A stretch of DNA of 6,092 nucleotides from Campylobacterales bacterium. GTDB taxonomy: Bacteria; Campylobacterota; Campylobacteria; Campylobacterales; JACAEZ01. The DNA lies in contig JACAEZ010000160.1 in NCBI GenBank assembly GCA_013388565.1, positions 1 through 6,092 of the forward strand, given 5' to 3'. The notes under the pieces are model-generated. The model searched no databases, was not told where the DNA came from, and saw nothing but the letters and a program-made list of their open reading frames with translations. Within the stretch, counting starts at the first letter, position 1; each line of letters opens with the position of its first letter. Of this stretch, positions 1 through 4,878 are shown piece after piece. Both the position numbers and the translations under genes were made by a program.

Positions 1-119
1 AGTGTATCGAGAGATTGTGTTGTGTTGATTGCAACTAACTGTATATCATCTCTTTGTGAGATTTGTTTTATGGCTGCATTTCCTATTCTGCCTGTGCCGT
101 TTACTGCTGTTTTTATCAT
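1..119 (-). CDS. gap: Glyceraldehyde-3-phosphate dehydrogenase, N-terminal fragment (runs off the left edge)
   Basis: The first 39 codons are present, reading leftward from an ATG at 119-117. The translation begins [13 protein letters not shown] and continues to VAINTT at about residues 29-34. This is the start of the Rossmann fold of phosphorylating GAPDH: the dinucleotide-binding glycine motif is at residues 8-13 (G8, G10, G13) and the second beta strand ends at N32. Family members reversibly convert glyceraldehyde 3-phosphate to 1,3-bisphosphoglycerate in the cytoplasm, in glycolysis and gluconeogenesis. A strong ribosome binding site, AAGGAG (minus strand, 130-125), lies five bases from the ATG and fixes the start. 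T9 replaces the usual Phe, and T33 stands where NAD-dependent enzymes usually have Asp. The catalytic Cys domain is outside the window. The gene is divergent from the operon starting at 387. Confidence 0.85.
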   Translation of the reverse strand, partial: MIKTAVNGTGRIGNAAIKQISQRDDIQLVAINTTQSLDT

Positions 120-149
120 AAAAACTCCTTATAAATTTTAGTAAGTCGG

Positions 150-155
150 AGTATA
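150..155 (-). promoter_or_regulatory. Candidate -10 element for the divergent gap gene
   Basis: On the minus strand these bases read TATACT, about 30 bases upstream of the gap start codon. They are preceded by T-rich sequence and no obvious -35 hexamer, as is usual for the housekeeping promoters of Campylobacterota. AT-rich sequence makes chance matches easy, so this is only a candidate. Confidence 0.3.
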
Positions 156-237
156 TTAACACAACATAACTAAAACATTACACAAAATTTTGAAAGCTTC
201 TTATACATTTTTCCTTTTCATTTTGATATATTGTTTC

Positions 238-256
238 ATAATATTCTTGATATTAT
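238..256. repeat. Perfect inverted repeat in the gap/usp intergenic region
   Basis: ATAATAT (238-244) and ATATTAT (250-256) are exact reverse complements separated by TCTTG. The 19-base palindrome lies between the two divergent genes, so it could be a regulator's operator. The arms contain no G or C, so chance is a serious alternative and no regulator family is assigned. Confidence 0.3.
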
Positions 257-349
257 TTTAGTTTTTTAGAATTTAATCTTATGAAATTTATGTCTAATTT
301 TTTTTAAGTCATTATGATAGCTATTTGAAAATCTTTTTTGATTTTTTTT

Positions 350-358
350 TGATATAAT
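350..358 (+). promoter_or_regulatory. Extended -10 promoter of the usp-tal-pilT operon
   Basis: TGATATAAT at 350-358 matches the extended -10 consensus TGnTATAAT exactly. T runs at 334-339 and 342-350 precede it, and no -35 box is visible. This arrangement is typical of sigma-70 promoters in Campylobacter and Helicobacter relatives. The predicted transcription start is near 365, giving a leader of roughly 20 bases that contains the ribosome binding site AAAGGG (374-379), seven bases before the ATG at 387. Confidence 0.7.
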
Positions 359-386
359 AAAAAAACTTCAAATAAAGGGTTATAAA

Positions 387-1253
387 ATGAATAGACAAAA
401 AATATTAGTTGCTACGGATTTATCTCAAAAAAGTGATTTAGCTGTTGAGAAGGCTATAGATTTATCTGTTAAATATGATAAATGGTTGGAAATTATCCAT
501 GCTGTTGATTATCCTATGTTTGAGATATGTTTTGGAGATATGTGTAAGATTAGAGATGAAAAAAGAAAGGCTCAGAGAAAAGAGAGTATCGAACATATAA
601 ATAGTAAAATTTTTGAAAAACTTCAACGAAAAAGTAAGAAAATGAATGTTGAGGTTGTAGTTGGGAGTGCTTCTAAAGTAATTGTTGAAGAGGCTGAAAA
701 AAAAGAGGCTACTATTATTGTAATAGGAAATTTGGGTGAAAGACATGGCATTGAAGAGTTGGTTCTTGGTTCAACTGCTAAAAAAGTTATTTTAAATTCA
801 AAAGTTCCTGTTTTGATAGTCAAAAATGGTGGTGAGTATAAAAATATTGCTGTTTTTACAGATTTTAGTGAAGGTTCTAAAAAAAATATTGATTATATAA
901 TTTCACTATTTCCAGATAGTACAATTACTTTAGTAAATATTATTGAAATTCCATCTAAATTTAGATTGAGTTTTTATGGATTGGATAACTTTGAAATAGA
1001 TGATGTTAAACAAAATACAATACAAATGGCAAATTCAAATATGCAATCATTAATAGAAGAGTTTAAAGATAAAACTAATATAAAAGCTTTAGTCAAAGAG
1101 GGGCATTTTGGGGTTGATGAGATATTAGCGGTGTGTAAAGAGTTAAATTCTGATTTAGTTAGTTTTGATACTGATGGTAGCTGTTTATCGAGAGCATTTG
1201 ACATCATGAGCGAAGTAACAAGTGATGTAATTGTATTTTACACAAACAATTAA
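387..1253 (+). CDS. Universal stress protein with two tandem UspA domains
   Basis: This 288-residue cytoplasmic protein has two Usp folds, at about residues 3-146 and 151-286. The first starts with the typical strand KILVATDLS (5-13) and ends in the nucleotide-binding loop: G114-N-L-G117, then ten residues, then G128-S-T, followed by VPVLIVK (140-146). The family consensus has nine residues between the second G and the GS, so this loop is one longer. The second domain keeps the strand IAVFTDFSEGS (154-164) but lacks the glycine loop near its end, so it probably does not bind ATP the same way. A charged, Lys/Arg-rich helix (about 54-86) sits in the first domain. Tandem Usp proteins are linked to stress or starvation survival, but the specific role here is unknown. 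It is the first gene of the operon; tal follows after eight bases. Confidence 0.88.
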   Translation: MNRQKILVATDLSQKSDLAVEKAIDLSVKYDKWLEIIHAVDYPMFEICFGDMCKIRDEKRKAQRKESIEHINSKIFEKLQRKSKKMNVEVVVGSASKVIVEEAEKKEATIIVIGNLGERHGIEELVLGSTAKKVILNSKVPVLIVKNGGEYKNIAVFTDFSEGSKKNIDYIISLFPDSTITLVNIIEIPSKFRLSFYGLDNFEIDDVKQNTIQMANSNMQSLIEEFKDKTNIKALVKEGHFGVDEILAVCKELNSDLVSFDTDGSCLSRAFDIMSEVTSDVIVFYTNN

Positions 1254-1261
1254 GGCTAAAC

Positions 1262-2239
1262 ATGGGTATCAAAGGGTATGAAGATATAAATTTCTCTTTA
1301 TGGTGCGATTTTGTGGAGAGGGATTTTTTAAAAAATGATTTTTTAAAATTGATTGAAAGCAAAATCATAAATGGAGCGACTAGCAATCCTGCTATTTTTA
1401 AAGATGCGATTTTAAAATCAACAGCTTATAAAGAGCAAATTGAAAGCCTTGAAGGTAAAAATTCAAAAGAGATTTATGAAAGCTTAGCGATTTTAGATAT
1501 TCAAACATCTGCAAATGCTTTGCATGAACTATACAAATCAAATAATGATGGGTTTATATCAATAGAGGTTGACCCAAATCTATGTCATGACACAAAAGCT
1601 ACTGTTGAAGAGGGTTTGAGACTTCATGAAATGATAGCTAAAGAGAATGTCATGATAAAAGTACCTGCGACAAATGCTGGATATGAAGCGATTACGGAGC
1701 TTACAAAAAGAGGAATATCAGTAAATGCTACTTTGATTTTTTCACCAAATCAAACTTTGAGATGTGTTGAAAGTTTTGATAAAGGTATCAAAAATGATAA
1801 AACAAAAGGTGTGATAAGCATTTTTGTAAGTAGATTTGATAGAAAACTTGACTCAAAATTGCCTCAAAATCTAAAAGGTAAAACTGGCATTTATAATGCT
1901 TCAAAATGTTACAATGAAATCATGAACTCAAATGTAAAAAACATAAAACCACTTTTTGCTAGTACTGGAGTTAAAGGTGATGATTTTAAATCCACATATT
2001 ATATAGAAGAGCTTTTATATCCAAATGCGATAAATACGGCTCCACTAAATACAATAAATGAGTTTGCAAAACTCTCAAATGTCCCTTCAAGAGAAGCTTT
2101 AAGTAGTGAAGTGATAGAAGAGTTTTTTAATAATATTTCAAATTGTGGGATTGACATGAATGTAGTTTATGATGAACTGCTTCATGAAGGGCTTATTGCA
2201 TTTGTGGATTCATTTAAAGAGTTGCTTGGAAGTTTTTAA
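1262..2239 (+). CDS. tal: Transaldolase
   Basis: Transaldolase moves a dihydroxyacetone unit between sedoheptulose 7-phosphate and glyceraldehyde 3-phosphate, giving erythrose 4-phosphate and fructose 6-phosphate, in the non-oxidative pentose phosphate pathway. The 325-residue product has the expected motifs of the TIM-barrel family. LWCDF lies near the N-terminus (13-17) and GATSNPAIF at 38-46. The Schiff-base lysine is K133 in MIKVPATNAG (131-140). NATLIFSPNQ follows at 155-164, then FVSRFDRKLD (188-197), ASTGVK (233-238) and the NTAPLNT segment (258-264). The length and motifs fit the longer transaldolase type found in Campylobacterota, Actinobacteria and Cyanobacteria. The ribosome binding site is weak: AAGG at 1252-1255, overlapping the usp stop codon, which suggests coupling to usp. 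No key residue is missing, so the enzyme should be active. Confidence 0.95.
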   Translation: MGIKGYEDINFSLWCDFVERDFLKNDFLKLIESKIINGATSNPAIFKDAILKSTAYKEQIESLEGKNSKEIYESLAILDIQTSANALHELYKSNNDGFISIEVDPNLCHDTKATVEEGLRLHEMIAKENVMIKVPATNAGYEAITELTKRGISVNATLIFSPNQTLRCVESFDKGIKNDKTKGVISIFVSRFDRKLDSKLPQNLKGKTGIYNASKCYNEIMNSNVKNIKPLFASTGVKGDDFKSTYYIEELLYPNAINTAPLNTINEFAKLSNVPSREALSSEVIEEFFNNISNCGIDMNVVYDELLHEGLIAFVDSFKELLGSF

Positions 2240-3369
2240 TGGCTGAAGTTAAAAGTTTTATTCCTATTTTAAAAAGCTATCTTAAAAAGATGATAGATTT
2301 GGGCGGGAGTGATTTGCATATCAAATCAAACTCAAATATCAGAAGTAGGATTAGAGGTGATATGGCAATCATTTCTAAAGATATTTTTCCAAAAAGTGCC
2401 GTTGAGATGTTGGCAAAAGAGATTTTAAAAGATGATTTTGAAAAATTTTTTACAAAAAAAGAGTATGATTATAGCTTTGTATTAGATGAAAATTATCGCT
2501 TTAGGCTAAATATGTTTTATCAAATCGATGGTATTTCAATGGTTTTTAGGGTTATTCCTACAAAAATATTGACTATTGATGAACTTCAACTACCAAATGC
2601 TATCAAAAAACTAACAACTGTTCATAGAGGTTTGGTGCTTGTAACTGGAGTGACGGGAAGTGGAAAATCAACAACATTAGCTTCCATGATAAACGAAATA
2701 AACGAAAACTATCCAAAACATATAATCACAATCGAAGACCCTGTAGAGTTTGTACATAAAGATAAAAAATCTCTAATAAATCAGCGAAGTATTGGCGAAA
2801 ACTCTTTAAGCTTTGCAAATGCCCTAAAAGCTTCTCTTAGAGAAGACCCTGATATTATATTAGTCGGTGAGATGAGAGATTTGGAGACTATCGAGATAGC
2901 TCTTCATGCTGCTGAAACTGGACATCTTGTGTTTTCAACACTCCACACACTTGATACAAAAGAGACGATAAATAGAATTGTAAGCTCATTTCCACCGATT
3001 GAACAAAATAGAATTAGAATTACTTTAGCCTCTGTCATTCAAGGGGTTATCTCTCAACGGCTTGTAAAAACTGTTGATGGAAAACGAGCAGCCGCACTGG
3101 AAATACTTTTAAAAACTCCACGAATAGAGTCACTAATCGCTGAAAATAGAGATAGTGAAATCACCGATGCACTTTTAGAAGGACATCAAACATACGGCAC
3201 TCAAACATTTGATTTAGCTTTGTATGAACTGTTTAAAAGTGGCAGAATTTCACTTCAAGAGGCATTAGCAAATGCGACAAGTGTAGATGATTTGAAACTG
3301 AAAGTTTCGATTTTAGATACAACAAAAAAAGATGATGATATAGATTTTGAACTAAAAGAGGCAAAATGA
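2239..3369 (+). CDS. PilT/PilU-family type IV pilus retraction ATPase (PilU-like C-terminus)
   Basis: This 376-residue cytoplasmic AAA-like ATPase belongs to the secretion/pilus superfamily that drives pilus disassembly. The N-terminal PAS-like domain includes GGSDLHIKS (22-30). Walker A is GVTGSGKST (137-145, K143). The Asp box is TIEDPVEF (164-171), Walker B is ILVGEMRD (207-214, E211), and the His box lies at 229-236 (H229, H236). The C-terminus lacks the AIREGKT-type motif of true PilT. It carries TQTFDLALYELFKSGRIS (321-338) and then a DDLKLK segment, which resembles the end of PilU. It also ends in an acidic/Lys-rich tail (361-376). The ATG overlaps the tal stop by one base (TAATG), so translation is probably coupled; GGAAG at 2228-2232 may serve as the ribosome binding site. 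No pilin or other pilus gene is in the window, so its partners must be encoded elsewhere. Confidence 0.9.
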   Translation: MAEVKSFIPILKSYLKKMIDLGGSDLHIKSNSNIRSRIRGDMAIISKDIFPKSAVEMLAKEILKDDFEKFFTKKEYDYSFVLDENYRFRLNMFYQIDGISMVFRVIPTKILTIDELQLPNAIKKLTTVHRGLVLVTGVTGSGKSTTLASMINEINENYPKHIITIEDPVEFVHKDKKSLINQRSIGENSLSFANALKASLREDPDIILVGEMRDLETIEIALHAAETGHLVFSTLHTLDTKETINRIVSSFPPIEQNRIRITLASVIQGVISQRLVKTVDGKRAAALEILLKTPRIESLIAENRDSEITDALLEGHQTYGTQTFDLALYELFKSGRISLQEALANATSVDDLKLKVSILDTTKKDDDIDFELKEAK

Positions 3370-3596
3370 AAACTATAATTATTAGAGAAATAGCCCTATT
3401 TTTCGGGCTTTTATTGTTACTAGCAATTCTTATGCATGGAGCTGAATTGCCTCACAGATTTAGCTTAGCATTAGAAAATCCGTCCATTTTTATGCACCCA
3501 TTTTATTGGACATTTGGGGTTTATGTCATAGTCATTTTATTTAGAGCTATCGTAAAATTTATAATCAAACTTAAAAATCGCTCAAAAAATAGGTAG
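3366..3596 (+). CDS. Small membrane protein with two predicted transmembrane helices
   Basis: I do not recognise a named family. The 76-residue product has a hydrophobic helix at about 7-24 (ALFFGLLLLLAILMHG region), a short loop rich in His, Pro and Phe (24-48), a second helix at about 47-66, and a strongly basic C-terminal tail (KLKNRSKNR). By the positive-inside rule the tail should face the cytoplasm, and with two helices the N-terminus should as well. The ATG overlaps the stop of the upstream ATPase gene in an ATGA junction, so translation is probably coupled. The next gene encodes a secreted protein only three bases downstream, which suggests an envelope role. Any link to the pilus ATPase is inference from position only. 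Confidence 0.75.
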   Translation: MKTIIIREIALFFGLLLLLAILMHGAELPHRFSLALENPSIFMHPFYWTFGVYVIVILFRAIVKFIIKLKNRSKNR

Positions 3597-3602
3597 ATTT
3601 TG
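3591..3602 (+). promoter_or_regulatory. Ribosome binding site and TTG start of the DUF3108-type gene
   Basis: AGG at 3591-3593 stands six bases before TTG at 3600-3602. The AGG lies just before the stop codon of the preceding gene, so this is a coupled start. The choice of TTG is supported because it alone gives an intact signal peptide; no ATG in this frame lies upstream of the hydrophobic segment. Confidence 0.6.
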
Positions 3603-4355
3603 AAAAAAATAGCTATTTTTTTATTTTTTGTTTCATCAATTTTTGCAAAAGATGTGGTAGTAAAATCTGATTTTGAGGTATTTTTTCCACTTTTTGGCAA
3701 AATTGGTGAAGCCAATGCCTCTTTAAACATCAAAAATGAAAAATATTCGATAGAAATCGTCGCAAACTCTTTTGGGGTAGCAAAGTTTATGAGTTCAAAT
3801 AAAAGTGAACTATATATCAGTCATGGATTTGTAGAAAATGGCTATTTAGTCCCAACATACTTTAAATCTCTCACAAAAAATAGCTATAAAAGCCGTACAA
3901 AAGAGTACTTTTTCAATCATGAAACAAAGAGTGTTTTGATGAAAAAAGATAGTTTTGAAGATGATGAAGAGAGATACTCTTTTGAAGAAAATTTATCATT
4001 TTATCCTAGAAATGATTTAACAACACTCTATTTTAATCTAAAAAACATGGTAAATCAAAATAATTTTTTGTATGACAAAATAAAAACAGCTGGAGCTGAA
4101 AAGAGCCAAGGCGATGTTGAAATATTTAAAATATCATTACAAGAGTTAGCTGATATAAATAAATTGTTTGAACAAAAAGATAATAGAGTGATAAAAGTGA
4201 TTATAAATCAAAAAATTTTTGCAAGTGCAAAAGGCGAACTTTATTTGAATTTGGATAAAGATTATGTCTGCAAAGAGGCGATTTTGAAAGATGTCATTTT
4301 GTTTGGAGATATAAGGGCAAAGTTGGTTAATTTTACATTGAAGGAAAATAGATAA
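3600..4355 (+). CDS. Secreted DUF3108-type protein (probable periplasmic)
   Basis: The 251-residue product starts at TTG with a clear signal peptide: basic MKK, hydrophobic IAIFLFFVSSIF, and a likely signal peptidase I site after A16 (SIFA/KD). The mature part is rich in beta strands with repeated aromatic and charged residues. It includes FFPLFGKIGEA (28-38), a YLVPTYFKS segment near 82-90, and a later NDLTTLYFNL segment. This layout (a GKIGEA-like early strand, then SYKSRTKEYFF-type strands) matches DUF3108 proteins, which are periplasmic or envelope proteins of unknown function. No lipobox cysteine is present at the cleavage site. The gene follows the small membrane protein by three bases and overlaps the next gene by one base (TAATG). 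Family assignment is from memory of the pattern and is less certain than the secretion signal. Confidence 0.75.
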   Translation: MKKIAIFLFFVSSIFAKDVVVKSDFEVFFPLFGKIGEANASLNIKNEKYSIEIVANSFGVAKFMSSNKSELYISHGFVENGYLVPTYFKSLTKNSYKSRTKEYFFNHETKSVLMKKDSFEDDEERYSFEENLSFYPRNDLTTLYFNLKNMVNQNNFLYDKIKTAGAEKSQGDVEIFKISLQELADINKLFEQKDNRVIKVIINQKIFASAKGELYLNLDKDYVCKEAILKDVILFGDIRAKLVNFTLKENR

Positions 4356-4582
4356 TGCAACTATCAGTAAATATTCAAAATGATGTAGTAGCTTATAAAG
4401 TTTTGTGGTTTTTAGAACATTTAAAAGATGATGGGGTTAGTGTTGAAGTAAAAGATTGTTTAGATATTGAGGCAATTTTAAAAGATGAAGATGATTATAA
4501 ATACTTTTTAGATACAAAAAAAAGAAGAGAAAATGGAGAAAAAACATACCTATTAGATGATGTGATAAAAGAGTTTAGATGA
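4355..4582 (+). CDS. Probable antitoxin of a RelB/RelE-type toxin-antitoxin pair
   Basis: The 75-residue acidic protein begins with an amphipathic strand (MQLSVNIQ) and a helix (KVLWFLEHLK, 15-24). It ends in KRRENGEKTYLLDDVIKEFR (56-75), whose GE-x-x-x-x-LDDV pattern is common at the C-terminus of small type II antitoxins and usually binds the toxin. No recognisable DNA-binding fold is visible, so self-regulation cannot be claimed. The identity rests mainly on position: the following gene encodes a RelE/ParE-like protein and overlaps its stop codon. The ribosome binding site AAGGAA (4341-4346) is eight bases from the ATG, and the ATG overlaps the upstream stop in a TAATG junction. The pair is therefore tied to the upstream operon, and no separate promoter is evident. 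Confidence 0.72.
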   Translation: MQLSVNIQNDVVAYKVLWFLEHLKDDGVSVEVKDCLDIEAILKDEDDYKYFLDTKKRRENGEKTYLLDDVIKEFR

Positions 4583-4585
4583 TTA

Positions 4586-4825
4586 TTGAAATTCAAGAGA
4601 GTGCTAAAAAAAGATTTAAAAAAGCTTGATAAACCAACAGCTTTAAAGATATTAGATGGCATTAAAATTTTAAAAGATTATCCATTAGTTTCAAATATTA
4701 AAAAGCTTAAAAATTTTTATCCACCTTTTAGATACAGAATAAATGATTATAGAGTTTTATTTGATATTGAAGATGATAGATTGATTATATTTAATATCAA
4801 ACATAGAAAAGAGGCATATAAATAA
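4586..4825 (+). CDS. RelE/ParE-family toxin, probably with a frameshifted 5' end
   Basis: RelE/ParE-fold toxins inhibit growth, RelE types by cutting mRNA on the ribosome. Read from TTG at 4586 the product is 79 residues. KKDLKKLDKPTAL (8-20) is followed by the helix KILDGIKILKDYP, then KKLKNFYPPFRYRINDYRVLFDI and the C-terminal IKHRKEAYK. The RYRINDYRVLFDI strand and the terminal HRK-x-x-Y are family hallmarks, and Arg and His/Tyr residues there serve in RNA cleavage in active relatives. The TTG start is doubtful. A better start is ATG at 4579, overlapping the antitoxin TGA (ATGA) and five bases after AAAAGAG (4567-4573). That frame reads MIIEIQESAKK and then shifts at seven A (4606-4612), ending at TGA 4627-4629. 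One A fewer would join both parts into a complete 81-residue toxin. The gene may be inactive, recoded or phase-variable. Confidence 0.75.
   Translation: MKFKRVLKKDLKKLDKPTALKILDGIKILKDYPLVSNIKKLKNFYPPFRYRINDYRVLFDIEDDRLIIFNIKHRKEAYK
4606..4612 (+). repeat. A7 homopolymer at the toxin frame break
   Basis: Seven consecutive A occur 27 bases into the toxin frame that starts at ATG 4579. In that frame the run is read AAA AAA A, which leads to a stop at 4627-4629. With six A the downstream toxin frame (GAT TTA AAA AAG CTT) is entered directly. Confidence 0.85.
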
Positions 4826-4848
4826 TTTTAAATGGCAAAATAATATTT

Positions 4849-4854
4849 TAAAAT
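4849..4854 (+). promoter_or_regulatory. Candidate -10 element for the rpn gene
   Basis: TAAAAT lies 24 bases before the rpn start codon, in the 53-base gap after the toxin gene. A transcription start near 4861 would leave a short leader holding the ribosome binding site AAGGA (4868-4872). The sequence is so AT-rich that the match is weak evidence; read-through from the upstream operon is equally possible. Confidence 0.25.
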
Positions 4855-4878
4855 AATCAAACCCAAAAAGGACAACCC

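Noticed and set aside
462..1386. Several minus-strand open frames of 60-94 codons opposite usp and tal
   Set aside because: Their products are Phe/Ser/Asn-rich, as expected from the antisense of AT-rich genes, and they have no supporting ribosome binding sites or motifs.
4825..4854. Possible terminator hairpin after the toxin gene
   Set aside because: The repeated ATTTTAAA segments (4825-4832 and 4845-4852) can pair, but the stem contains no G or C and no clean U tract follows, so a rho-independent terminator is not supported.
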